Assembly: GCA_004558035.1 (NCBI GenBank)
Contig: SFEJ01000049.1
Span: forward strand, 1-6,879
Length of the DNA stretch: 6,879 nucleotides
From: Opitutia bacterium
Lineage (GTDB): Bacteria; Verrucomicrobiota; Verrucomicrobiae; Opitutales; UBA953
Direction: 5' to 3'
A program made the translations under genes and the position numbers. The notes beneath the pieces were generated by a model. That model made no database searches and had not been told where the DNA came from. It saw only the letters and a program-made list of their open reading frames with translations. The stretch's first letter is position 1, and each line of letters opens with the position of its first letter. Positions 1 through 5,987 of the stretch are shown here, piece by piece.

Positions 1-6
1 TTCGAC

Positions 7-32
7 CACGGAAGACACGGAAAAGCACGGAA
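7..32. repeat. Short CACGGAA run (three units)
   Basis: The heptamer CACGGAA occurs three times, at 7-13, 16-22 and 26-32, with 9- and 10-base periods. There is no open frame of note across it. Similar runs of CACGGAA-type units are, from memory, common between genes in Verrucomicrobia and Planctomycetes, but their role is unknown to me. The run may continue to the left of the window. Confidence 0.55.
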
Positions 33-69
33 TTCTTCTTTGGCGAAAAATCGCGGGAACGCAGGGGAG

Positions 70-93
70 AAGCGGCATTCCTGCCGCTTTTTT
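70..93 (+). terminator. Hairpin with T-run, probable intrinsic terminator
   Basis: A perfect 8-bp stem (AAGCGGCA at 70-77 pairing with TGCCGCTT at 82-89) closes a TTCC tetraloop and runs into six T residues at 88-93. In the plus direction this has the form of an intrinsic terminator, and would end a gene lying to the left of the window. It is also one of a pair of related hairpins (see 119-140), so a repeat element may have been recruited as a terminator. Confidence 0.55.
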
Positions 94-118
94 GAATTTT
101 CCGGAAGCTGATTTCGCC

Positions 119-140
119 GAAGCGACAGGAATGTCGCTTC
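119..140. repeat. REP-like hairpin, inverted sister of 70-89
   Basis: A perfect 9-bp stem (GAAGCGACA at 119-127, TGTCGCTTC at 132-140) surrounds a GGAA loop. The core AAGCGACAGGAATGTCGCTT matches the minus-strand reading of the first hairpin, AAGCGGCAGGAATGCCGCTT, at 18 of 20 bases. The two differences are a G-C pair replaced by an A-T pair, so pairing is kept. No T-run follows on either side, so it is not an obvious terminator. It resembles repetitive extragenic palindromes found as inverted pairs. Confidence 0.6.
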
Positions 141-168
141 CCCCCTGATCGAAATTCCGCGCGATTTG

Positions 169-244
169 ACCGAGGGGGAAATCCTTTTGTTTATGCGGCT
201 TCGGAGGCGTTTTCCCCTCGGTATTTTAAACCGAGGGGGAAATC
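169..244. repeat. Direct and inverted copies of ACCGAGGGGGAAATC; hairpin
   Basis: The 15-mer ACCGAGGGGGAAATC occurs at 169-183 and again at 230-244. An inverted partial copy, CCCCTCGGT at 214-222, pairs with ACCGAGGGG at 230-238 to form a 9-bp stem with a seven-base A/T loop. The hairpin lies 10-34 bases beyond the stop codon of the minus-strand transporter gene, so it may mark that transcript's 3' end. It lacks a trailing T-run in that direction, so it is not a canonical intrinsic terminator. Confidence 0.5.
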
Positions 245-247
245 GCT

Positions 248-1474
248 TTATGGTTTTTCTTCCCGCGCGAAACCGCGCAGGCGGCGCGCCGTGAAGATCG
301 ACGAGGCCGCGACGAGCGCGACCAGCCCCAGCGCCCAGCGCAGCGATCCGAGCGCCTCCGAAATGAAGCCGATGACCGGCGGCCCGAGCAGAAAACCGAG
401 AAAGCCGACCGTCGAGACCGCCGCGATCGCCTTGCCCACGGGAACGCTCGGCGACTCGCCCGAAAGGCTGTAGCAGATCGGCACGACCGCCGAGACGCCG
501 AAGCCCACGAGCAGGAAGCCCAGCGCCGCGGGAACGGCGCTCGGGAACGCCACCGCGAGCAGCAGCCCCAGCGCCGTCGCCGCCGAGCATGCCTGGACGA
601 CGCGCACCTGCCCGAAGCGCGTGATGAAGAAATCCGCCACGAGCCGCCCGCTCGTCATCGCGAACATCGACGCGACGTAGCCCAGCCGCACGAGCGCCTC
701 GCCCGGCTTCACGACGTCCGCGAAATAAATGCCGCTCCAGTCGTACATCACGCCTTCGCAGCCCATGCACACGGCGGCGAGCACGCCCAGCGTGAAGATG
801 AACGGATCGCGCAGCGCGAAGCGCCGCCGCGGCGTTTCCGGCGTTCCCGCGCCCTGCTCCGCGAGCGCGCGCTGTTTCGCGGCGTCGCGCGGGAGCGTCC
901 GCCGGATCAGCAGCGCGAGCAGCGTCAGATTCAGCGCGCACGCGCCGACGAAATGCTCCCATGGCAGAATCCCGTGCGCCGTCAGAAAAGAGCTCGCCAG
1001 CCCGGCGAGAAAGCCCGCGAGGCTCCACAGCCCGTGAAACGTCGCCATGATGCTGCGCCCGTAAAGCCGCTCCACGCCGACGCCCTGCGTGTTCACCGCG
1101 ATGTTGTGCAGATTCCCGGCGCAGCCCCACAGGAAAAGTCCGAAGAAAAGCAGGTGCGGAGTGCCCCACTGAGCAACGAGCCCGCAGCAGACCAGCGTCA
1201 GCCCGTAGGAGACGACCGCCGCCGCGAGACAGTTCCGCGAGCCGAAGCGGCCGACGAGCCAGCCCGAAACCGCCATCATCGCGAGCTGCCCGGCGGGAAT
1301 CGCGAAAAGAATGCCGCCGACCTCCGCGTCGTTCAGCCCGAGCGCGATCTTCACGTCGGGAATGCGGGACGCCCAGCTCGAAAAGACGACGCCCTGCATG
1401 AAATAAAAAACGGCGACGACCGCGCGCAGCTTCGCGCGTTCCCGAGGCGTCGTGACCTTGTCTTCAGCTTCCAT
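248..1474 (-). CDS. MFS transporter, YbjJ-like
   Basis: The 408-residue protein is a major facilitator superfamily membrane carrier. Its hydrophobic segments fit 12 helices, with a polar, Pro/Arg-rich central loop near residues 192-222 splitting two halves of similar size. Motifs I associate with the YbjJ/fucose-permease-like branch are visible: SSWASRIPDVK at 32-42 after helix 1, GWLVGRFGSR at 71-80 (the helix 2-3 loop signature), NIAVNTQGVGVERLYGRSIM at 124-143, FHGLWSLAG at 146-154, and EGVMYDWSGIYF at 240-251. The substrate is not shown by the sequence; a sugar is possible, and the neighbouring fucU makes fucose worth testing. The frame stays open upstream to 1630, but I chose the ATG at 1474. 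The upstream 52 codons encode an Arg-rich stretch unlike the family and would overlap the divergent gene, and a promoter sits 20 bases upstream. The stop is TAA at 248-250. Confidence 0.85.
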   Translation of the reverse strand: MEAEDKVTTPRERAKLRAVVAVFYFMQGVVFSSWASRIPDVKIALGLNDAEVGGILFAIPAGQLAMMAVSGWLVGRFGSRNCLAAAVVSYGLTLVCCGLVAQWGTPHLLFFGLFLWGCAGNLHNIAVNTQGVGVERLYGRSIMATFHGLWSLAGFLAGLASSFLTAHGILPWEHFVGACALNLTLLALLIRRTLPRDAAKQRALAEQGAGTPETPRRRFALRDPFIFTLGVLAAVCMGCEGVMYDWSGIYFADVVKPGEALVRLGYVASMFAMTSGRLVADFFITRFGQVRVVQACSAATALGLLLAVAFPSAVPAALGFLLVGFGVSAVVPICYSLSGESPSVPVGKAIAAVSTVGFLGFLLGPPVIGFISEALGSLRWALGLVALVAASSIFTARRLRGFAREEKP

Positions 1475-1493
1475 GAGAAAAACCGAGCCGGCG

Positions 1494-1522
1494 AAAATAC
1501 GCCGCCGCCCCGCCCCCTTCAA
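1494..1522 (-). promoter_or_regulatory. Sigma-70-like promoter for the MFS gene
   Basis: On the minus strand, TTGAAG (1522-1517, four of six matches to TTGACA) is followed after exactly 17 bases by TATTTT (1499-1494, four of six matches to TATAAT). Transcription would begin near 1487, leaving a leader of about a dozen bases before the ATG at 1474. No clear Shine-Dalgarno site is present. This supports the short start of the transporter. The prediction is by eye. Confidence 0.45.
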
Positions 1523-1579
1523 GCGGAAACGGAAGCGCCCGCGCCGCGCGAAAAGCGCCGCCGCCGCGCAAGTTTTGGA

Positions 1580-1608
1580 TTCAAAAACGCGGGAACGCGC
1601 GCCATTAT
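1580..1608 (+). promoter_or_regulatory. Candidate promoter for the U32-like gene pair
   Basis: TTCAAA at 1580-1585 (four of six to the -35 consensus) and CATTAT at 1603-1608 (four of six to the -10) are 17 bases apart. The start point would fall at about 1615-1617, at or next to the ATG at 1617, so the mRNA would be leaderless. A dyad, ACGCGC at 1595-1600 and GCGCGT at 1610-1615, brackets the -10 box and could be an operator or just GC-rich chance. A copy of the CGGGAACG octamer lies in the spacer (1590-1597). Confidence 0.35.
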
Positions 1609-1616
1609 AGCGCGTC

Positions 1617-2606
1617 ATGCCGCAAACCACGCAAGCCGGAGGCGCCGCCTCCGTTCTGAATCCGCTTTGGCCCGACGCCGAATGGGACGTTTCGGGCGCG
1701 TTCTCGAACGATCGGGAGCTGCTGCTCTTTCACGACTTCTTCCGCCAGGTCTTCGGCGTGCGCGTTCCCGCGCTCGTCCACGGCGCGCCGCTTTGCCTGT
1801 GGAACAGCGGGCGCGTGCTGCCCAAGCTCGTCTGCACGGCGGAGCAGATCCGCGACGCCGGGCTCGCCTACACGCGCCGCGGCATCTCCGTGGACCTCAC
1901 GTTCTCCAACCACCTGCTGACGGAAAAGCATCTCGCCGACGAGACCGGCAACGCGATTCTGAAATTCTTCGAGCGCAACAATCCCGCCCGCGGGAACGGC
2001 GTCATCATGGCGTCGGACGCGCTTTACGAGCACGTGAAGAAGAACTACCCGACGCTGCGCACGGTCTCCTCCATCATCAAGGTCACCGTCGAGCACGGGC
2101 GCGGCAAGCTCGACTACTACCGCCGCCTCGCCGAGCGCTACGACAAGGTGATGATTCACCCCGACGACGCGTGGAACTTCGACCTGCTCGAAAAGCTCGA
2201 GGACAAGTCGCGCTACGAGATTCTCGTCAACGAATACTGCGTGCGCAACTGCCGCATCCGCCACCTGCACTACCGCTCGCTGTCCAATTCGGCGCTGGAT
2301 TATTTCGGCGCGAAGGACGCGGAGTTCGACAAGCTTTTCCCGAACAACGGCTGTTCGGACATGCGCGGGCTCATGTGCGACCCGGACCACGGGAGCGCCG
2401 CCCTCGCGCTCGACGAGATCCGTCGCCTGCACGAGCTCGGCTTCCGCAAATTCAAGGTGCAGGGGCGCGGCATGGCGAACGCCGGCGGCTCGATCTTCGA
2501 CCTGCTCCGCCTCACGCTGCGCGACGACGCGCCCGGCGAAAACTTCATGCGCCGCGTCAAGCTGCAGTTCCTCGAAGCGCTCGCGACGCTGAACCCGCAA
2601 ATCTGA
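1617..2606 (+). CDS. Distant peptidase-U32-like protein, four-Cys (paralogue A)
   Basis: The 329-residue soluble protein has no signal peptide or membrane segment. I do not recognise a named gene. The closest resemblance is to the U32 'peptidase' barrel family (PrtC, TrhP/YegQ, UbiU/UbiV): a mid-region YYRRLAERYDKVMIHPDD (167-184), then NEYCVRNCRIRHLHYR (205-220), then LGFRKFKVQGRG (274-285), which recalls the FKIEGR stretch of U32 proteins. Cys208, Cys212, Cys246 and Cys254 form two pairs that could bind an iron-sulfur cluster, as UbiU/UbiV do. It is clearly homologous to the next gene, which follows after 23 bases and is surely co-transcribed. U32 members known in detail act with a partner in tRNA or ubiquinone hydroxylation, not proteolysis, so the enzyme activity here is open. 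The ATG at 1617 has no Shine-Dalgarno site; the promoter position suggests leaderless translation. Family call moderate, function unknown. Confidence 0.7.
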   Translation: MPQTTQAGGAASVLNPLWPDAEWDVSGAFSNDRELLLFHDFFRQVFGVRVPALVHGAPLCLWNSGRVLPKLVCTAEQIRDAGLAYTRRGISVDLTFSNHLLTEKHLADETGNAILKFFERNNPARGNGVIMASDALYEHVKKNYPTLRTVSSIIKVTVEHGRGKLDYYRRLAERYDKVMIHPDDAWNFDLLEKLEDKSRYEILVNEYCVRNCRIRHLHYRSLSNSALDYFGAKDAEFDKLFPNNGCSDMRGLMCDPDHGSAALALDEIRRLHELGFRKFKVQGRGMANAGGSIFDLLRLTLRDDAPGENFMRRVKLQFLEALATLNPQI

Positions 2607-2629
2607 AATCCCTTCCCGACGATCCCGCC

Positions 2630-3733
2630 ATGAGCCAACCCACGTCCTTCGTTCTCGCGCCGAACCTGCTCTCGCCGAGCGCGCCCCTCGCGCCCGACGC
2701 GCCGCAGACGAAATCCGCGCTTCCGCCGCCGAATTTTCTCGCGGACGCCGCGTTCCCGCAGGCGCGCTGGTCGCTCGGCGGCGCCCTGCTCTACGATTCC
2801 GCGCTCGTCGAGTTTCTGAAATTTCTCCGCACGGAAGTCCCCGTCGTCGCCGTGCGCGACGTCTCCGGCGCGCCGCCCTGCGCGTGGACGCTCGACTGGT
2901 ATTCCACGCGCCCGCTCGTGCCGCCGGGAACGTTCTCCGAGCGCGTCAAAAAGTTTTCCGAGCTCGGCGTCGGCTTCTCTCTCGATTTCGACAATCCGCA
3001 CGTCGGCGCGGACGCGCTCGAGGACGTCATCGGCAACACGCTGCTGCGCAGCTGCGCGACGCTTTCGACGATGCGCGTGCGCGTCGCCTCGGAAGCGCTC
3101 GCCGACCGCATCCGCGCCGCGTTCCCGCAGGCGAAGCTCCACGCGGGCGCGAATCTGGCGGTCGCGGCGGACGCGCGCGGAAACGCCGATTTCTACCGCC
3201 GCGCCGCGGAAAAATTCGAGACCGTGACGCTGCACCCGCTCGACGCCGCGGACGCGGATTTTCTCGAAAAGCTCCTCGCGGACGTTCCCGCGGACAGGCT
3301 CGAGATCGAGATCAACGACACCTGCCTGCGCGCCTGTCCCGTGCGTAAGGAGCACCTGGACACGCTGGCGAAGATGCGCCTCGCGCCCTGGGACGCCTCG
3401 CTGCTGCAGCGGCGCCACGCCCTGCTCGCGCAGGCGGCGTGCGAAAACGTCTGCGCCGATCCCGGGAACGCCGCCGCGCGCGCCGCGCTGCTCACCCGCG
3501 ACGAACGGCTCCGCGCCTACGCGCTTGGCGTACGCAATTTCCGGATACAGGCGGAAAAGCTCCGCAGCGAGCTCGCCTTCTTCTGGGAGCTGGGCTCGCT
3601 CATGCTCACGGACGCGCCGGAATTCTGGCACAAGAAGGCGGCGTTCATGGCGTCCTCCGTCAACAACGTGAACGCGCCCGTCCCCGTCTTCAAAAGCGGC
3701 ACGAGCGCCTTCGTGATGCGGAAATACGAGTGA
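2630..3733 (+). CDS. Distant peptidase-U32-like protein, four-Cys (paralogue B)
   Basis: This 367-residue protein is a diverged paralogue of the preceding gene. Shared blocks are RWSLGGALLYDSALVEFLKF (46-65) against EWDVSGAFSNDRELLLFHDF in A; SGAPPCAW (79-86) against HGAPLCLW; GFSLDFDNPH with VIGNTLL (115-139); FYRRAAEKFETVTLHPLD (188-205); the cysteine block NDTCLRACPVRKEH (229-242); and LGVRNFRIQAEK (299-310). Cys232, Cys236, Cys271 and Cys275 correspond to the four cysteines of A, but the second pair is Cys-x3-Cys rather than Cys-x7-Cys. B has an extra Pro/Ala-rich N-terminus of about 24 residues and a longer C-terminal tail. The frame is open far upstream, but homology starts only after the ATG at 2630, so the long extension across gene A is a GC-driven artefact. 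The two proteins may form a heterodimer, as UbiU and UbiV do; this is inference. Confidence 0.7.
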   Translation: MSQPTSFVLAPNLLSPSAPLAPDAPQTKSALPPPNFLADAAFPQARWSLGGALLYDSALVEFLKFLRTEVPVVAVRDVSGAPPCAWTLDWYSTRPLVPPGTFSERVKKFSELGVGFSLDFDNPHVGADALEDVIGNTLLRSCATLSTMRVRVASEALADRIRAAFPQAKLHAGANLAVAADARGNADFYRRAAEKFETVTLHPLDAADADFLEKLLADVPADRLEIEINDTCLRACPVRKEHLDTLAKMRLAPWDASLLQRRHALLAQAACENVCADPGNAAARAALLTRDERLRAYALGVRNFRIQAEKLRSELAFFWELGSLMLTDAPEFWHKKAAFMASSVNNVNAPVPVFKSGTSAFVMRKYE

Positions 3734-3741
3734 ACGCGCTT

Positions 3742-3785
3742 CGCGCGGCGCGGAAGCGGGAAGCGGCGGCTCCGCGCGCGCTTTT
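3742..3785 (+). terminator. Possible terminator after paralogue B
   Basis: CGCGCGGCGCGGA at 3742-3754 can pair, with one bulged G, with TCCGCGCGCG at 3771-3780, across a 16-base purine-rich loop. CTTTT follows at 3781-3785. The loop is long and the T-run short, so this is a weak terminator candidate. Its place, just before a promoter for fucU, fits a boundary between two transcription units. Confidence 0.3.
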
Positions 3786-3790
3786 CCGGC

Positions 3791-3819
3791 TTGCCGCGGC
3801 GGGAACGCGGGAGTGTAAT
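3791..3819 (+). promoter_or_regulatory. Sigma-70-like promoter for fucU
   Basis: TTGCCG at 3791-3796 (four of six to TTGACA) and TGTAAT at 3814-3819 (five of six to TATAAT) are separated by exactly 17 bases. The start point would be about 3826-3828, coinciding with the fucU ATG at 3828, which implies a leaderless message. A CGGGAACG octamer sits in the spacer at 3800-3807, at almost the same distance from the start codon as the copy in front of the U32-like pair. Confidence 0.45.
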
Positions 3820-3827
3820 GACGGTCT

Positions 3828-4262
3828 ATGTTACAAGGAATCTCCCCGCTTCTTTCCCCGGAACTGCTCGCCGTGCTCTGCCGCATGGGACACGGCGACG
3901 AAATCGTCCTCTCCGACGCGCATTTTCCGGCCGAAACCTTCAACTCGCGCGTGCTGCGCGCCGACGGCATCCGCGTTCCCGCCCTGCTCGACGCGATTCT
4001 GCCGCTCTTCGTGCTCGACCCCTACGTGAAGTCTCCGGTCATCATGATGCAGGCGGTTCCCGGCGACACGCTCGACCCGGCGGTCGGCGCGGCGTACCGC
4101 GAAGTCATCGACCGCCGCCGCCCGGGAACGCCCGACTTCGAGCTGATGGAACGCTTCGCGTTCTACGAACGCGCGAAAAAGGCGTTCGCGGTCGTCGTCA
4201 CGGGCGAAACCGCGAAATACGGCAACATCATTCTGAAGAAAGGCGTCACGCCGATCGAGTGA
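3828..4262 (+). CDS. fucU: L-fucose mutarotase
   Basis: FucU of the RbsD/FucU family interconverts alpha and beta L-fucose (and related sugars) in the cytoplasm, so that uptake or catabolism of the right anomer is not limiting. The 144-residue length matches the family (about 140). The sequence is recognisable end to end: SPLLSPELLAVLCRMGHGDEI (6-26) with the family's conserved His22, LSDAHFPA (28-35), LRADGI (43-48), LPLFVLDPY (59-67), GDTLDP (79-84), RFAFYERAKKAFAVVVTGE (109-127) and KYGNIILKKGVTP (130-142). The ATG at 3828 gives exactly the family N-terminus; the nearest GGGAG is 14 bases away and probably not a ribosome site. sdaAB follows after 41 bases. No fucose isomerase, kinase, aldolase or dehydrogenase is visible in the window, so the rest of the pathway must lie elsewhere. 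Confidence 0.95.
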   Translation: MLQGISPLLSPELLAVLCRMGHGDEIVLSDAHFPAETFNSRVLRADGIRVPALLDAILPLFVLDPYVKSPVIMMQAVPGDTLDPAVGAAYREVIDRRRPGTPDFELMERFAFYERAKKAFAVVVTGETAKYGNIILKKGVTPIE

Positions 4263-4269
4263 CGCGCCC

Positions 4270-4293
4270 GCGCCGCGCGCTCCGCGGCGCTTT
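4270..4293 (+). terminator. Hairpin between fucU and sdaAB
   Basis: A perfect 8-bp all-GC stem (GCGCCGCG at 4270-4277 with CGCGGCGC at 4283-4290) has a five-base loop and is followed by only three T residues. It begins eight bases after the fucU stop. It could act as a leaky terminator, lowering sdaAB/sdaAA expression relative to fucU, or protect an mRNA end. I see no convincing promoter between this hairpin and sdaAB. Confidence 0.4.
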
Positions 4294-4303
4294 CTGGAAA
4301 GCC

Positions 4304-4981
4304 ATGAACATTTCGGCGTTCGACGTCATCGGACCGGCGATGGTCGGTCCTTCGAGTTCGCACACGGCGGGCGCCGTGCGGCTGGGGCTGCTCGCGCACC
4401 ACATCGCGGGCGGCTTCCCGCCGTTCGGCCGCGTCAGGATCGAGCTGCACGGCTCTTTCGCGGCGACGGGCAAAGGCCACGCGACGGACCGCGGCATCGT
4501 CGCCGGGCTGCTGGGATTTTTCCCGGACGACGAACGCATCCGCGATTCGCTGGAGCACGCGCGCAGGCGCGGCATCGGCGTGGAGTTCCGCGACGCCGAT
4601 TTCGGCACGGACGCGCACCCCAATTCCGCACGCGTCACGTTTTATTTTTCGGACGGCACGACGCTCGAGACGCTCGGCGCGAGCGTCGGCGGCGGGAACG
4701 TCGAGATCCGCGAAATCGACGGCTTCCGCACGAATCTGACGGGAACGCTCGACGCGCTGCTTTGCTGGCATCTCGACCGCCCGGGCTTTCTCGCGCACGT
4801 GACGGGGCTGCTCGCCTGCGTCAGCGCGAACATCGCGGCGATCATCACCGCGCGGCGCATGCGCGGGAACGAAGCCTTCACTGTCATCAAGACGGACTCG
4901 CCGATTCCCGACGACTGTCTGAGCGTGCTGAACAAAATCCCCTTCGTCAGCCGCAGCGTCCGCATTCCCAAAATCAGCTGA
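4304..4981 (+). CDS. sdaAB: L-serine dehydratase, iron-sulfur type, beta subunit
   Basis: This is the small subunit of the two-chain, oxygen-sensitive [4Fe-4S] L-serine dehydratase, which deaminates L-serine to pyruvate and ammonia. The 225-residue length suits the subunit. The N-terminal domain opens with FDVIGPAMVGPSSSHTAGAVRLG (6-28), whose GPSSSHTAG is the family signature, and continues with HGSFAATGKGHATDRGIVAGLLG (49-71), where the small serine dehydratase beta domain binds the alpha chain. An ACT domain follows at about 153-222 (HLDRPGFLAHVTGLLACVSANIAAI...), the usual site for serine or effector control. GGAAA eight bases before the ATG at 4304 may be a weak ribosome site. sdaAA starts 13 bases after the stop, in the standard beta-alpha order, so the two are co-translated partners. 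Confidence 0.95.
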   Translation: MNISAFDVIGPAMVGPSSSHTAGAVRLGLLAHHIAGGFPPFGRVRIELHGSFAATGKGHATDRGIVAGLLGFFPDDERIRDSLEHARRRGIGVEFRDADFGTDAHPNSARVTFYFSDGTTLETLGASVGGGNVEIREIDGFRTNLTGTLDALLCWHLDRPGFLAHVTGLLACVSANIAAIITARRMRGNEAFTVIKTDSPIPDDCLSVLNKIPFVSRSVRIPKIS

Positions 4982-4994
4982 AAATTTTTCTGTC

Positions 4995-5891
4995 ATGAAT
5001 CCCGAAGACCCGACCCGATACGATTACTCGACGGCGGAAGAACTGCTCGCCGTGTGCGAACGCGAAGGCATTTCCGTGGGTGAGCTCGCCCAGCGGCGCG
5101 AAGAGCTGCTCACGGGCACGCCGCGCGAAAAGAATTTCGAAAAGATGCGGGAGCATTTCCGCACGATGCGCGCCTCCGTGAAGCGCGGGCTCGCGATCAC
5201 GACGCCTTCGCCGAGCGGGCTTTCGGGCGGCGACGCCGGAAAAATCCTGCGGCGCGCGGAAAGCGGGAACTCTCTGCTCGGCGCCTCGCTGACGCGGCTC
5301 GTCGCCTACGGCTACGCGGTGCTGGAGACGAACGCGCAGTTCGGGAAAATCGTCGCGACGCCCACGGCGGGCTCGGCGGGCATCGTTCCCGCGTGCCTGA
5401 CGCTGCTCGAAGAGACGCGCGGCGTCGGCGAAGACGCGCTGACGAACGCGCTGTTCACGGCGAGCGGCGTCGGCGTGCTCATCGCTGGAAACGCCTTCAT
5501 CGCGGGCGCGCAGGGCGGCTGCCAGGCGGAGGTCGGGAGCGCGTCCGCCATCGCGGCGGCGGCGGTCGTCGAAGCCCTGGGCGGCACGCCGCGCCAGGCG
5601 TGCGCGGCGGGAACGTTCGCGCTGATCAACACGCTGGGGCTCGTCTGCGACCCGATCGGCGGCTTCGTCGAAGTGCCCTGCGTCGCGCGCAACGGCATGT
5701 TCGCCGTGCATTCCTATCTCGCGGCGGAACTCGCGCTCGCGGACATTTCGCCGCGCGTGACGCTCGACGACGCAATCTTCGCCATGCGCGACGTCGGCCG
5801 CCGCATGCCTCCGGAACTGCGCGAAACCTCGCGCGGCGGCCTCGCGATTTGCCCGAGCTGCACCGGAAGAAAATTCACCTCCCAGCCCTGA
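4995..5891 (+). CDS. sdaAA: L-serine dehydratase, iron-sulfur type, alpha subunit
   Basis: This is the catalytic subunit partnering sdaAB. The 298-residue chain shows TPSPSGLSGGDAGK (70-83), ATPTAGSAGIVPA (121-133), GNAFIAGAQGGCQAEVGSASA (165-185) and LVCDPIGGFVEVPC (216-229). Cys176, Cys218 and Cys229 are the expected cluster ligands; their spacing (42 and 11) equals that of Cys343, Cys385 and Cys396 in the Legionella enzyme as I recall it. Three ligands leave one iron free to bind the substrate hydroxyl. The C-terminus, SRGGLAICPSCTGRKF (279-294), keeps the GLA tail motif but carries a Cys-x2-Cys (286, 289). No Shine-Dalgarno site is present before the ATG at 4995; the AT-rich leader AAAATTTTTCTGTC may help initiation. 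Transcription ends at the strong terminator beginning 34 bases beyond the stop. Confidence 0.95.
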   Translation: MNPEDPTRYDYSTAEELLAVCEREGISVGELAQRREELLTGTPREKNFEKMREHFRTMRASVKRGLAITTPSPSGLSGGDAGKILRRAESGNSLLGASLTRLVAYGYAVLETNAQFGKIVATPTAGSAGIVPACLTLLEETRGVGEDALTNALFTASGVGVLIAGNAFIAGAQGGCQAEVGSASAIAAAAVVEALGGTPRQACAAGTFALINTLGLVCDPIGGFVEVPCVARNGMFAVHSYLAAELALADISPRVTLDDAIFAMRDVGRRMPPELRETSRGGLAICPSCTGRKFTSQP

Positions 5892-5925
5892 GCCCCTCGC
5901 CCGCGGGAACGCGTCGGAAGACGAA

Positions 5926-5971
5926 AAAAAACACGGGAACGTCGGACGGATCCGACGTTCCCGTGTTTTTT
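5926..5971. terminator. Bidirectional intrinsic terminator built from CGGGAACG pair
   Basis: A perfect 21-bp inverted repeat (5926-5946 with 5951-5971) encloses a CGGA loop. The outer six pairs are A's on the left and T's on the right, so both strands read as a GC-rich hairpin followed by a T-run. It lies between the converging sdaAA and nagA genes and should stop transcription from both. The stem core ACACGGGAACGTCGGA contains the window's repeated octamer in opposite orientations (5934-5941 and 5956-5963). A third octamer, followed by a similar GTCGGA, sits just upstream at 5904-5911. Confidence 0.92.
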
Positions 5972-5987
5972 GCGCGACGCGCGGGAA

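Noticed and set aside
1..247. CRISPR array or small RNA gene in the repeat-rich left end
   Set aside because: The repeats are of three unrelated types, are irregularly spaced and lack unique spacers of uniform length. No tRNA, rRNA or known riboswitch fold is recognisable.
1604..1609. Perfect TATAAT on the minus strand
   Set aside because: No -35-like hexamer lies 16-18 bases upstream of it, and a better-spaced promoter lies nearer the transporter start. It may still contribute, but I would not annotate it.
1475..1630. N-terminal extension of the transporter frame by 52 codons
   Set aside because: It is Arg-rich, precedes the normal family N-terminus, overlaps the divergent gene and covers a good promoter for the shorter start.
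1605..2600. 331-codon minus-strand open frame opposite U32-like gene A
   Set aside because: Its composition is a shadow (Val/Arg/Glu/Ala repeats). The opposite strand carries a conserved family with a detectable paralogue.
953..2629. Long plus-strand open frame joined to the U32-like gene B (926 codons in total)
   Set aside because: The part before 2630 is antisense to the transporter and out of frame with U32-like gene A, is extremely Arg/Ala/Pro-rich and resembles no family. High GC removes stop codons. Homology begins only after the ATG at 2630.
2300..3970. 556-codon minus-strand open frame
   Set aside because: It is antisense to the two U32-like genes and the fucU start, with Arg/Glu/Ala-rich composition typical of the mirror of GC-rich coding sequence. 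The plus-strand proteins are paralogues of each other, which settles the coding strand.
4163..5711. Minus-strand frames opposite sdaAB and sdaAA
   Set aside because: Both serine dehydratase subunits are complete and in the plus-strand frame; the antisense frames show only GC-driven composition.
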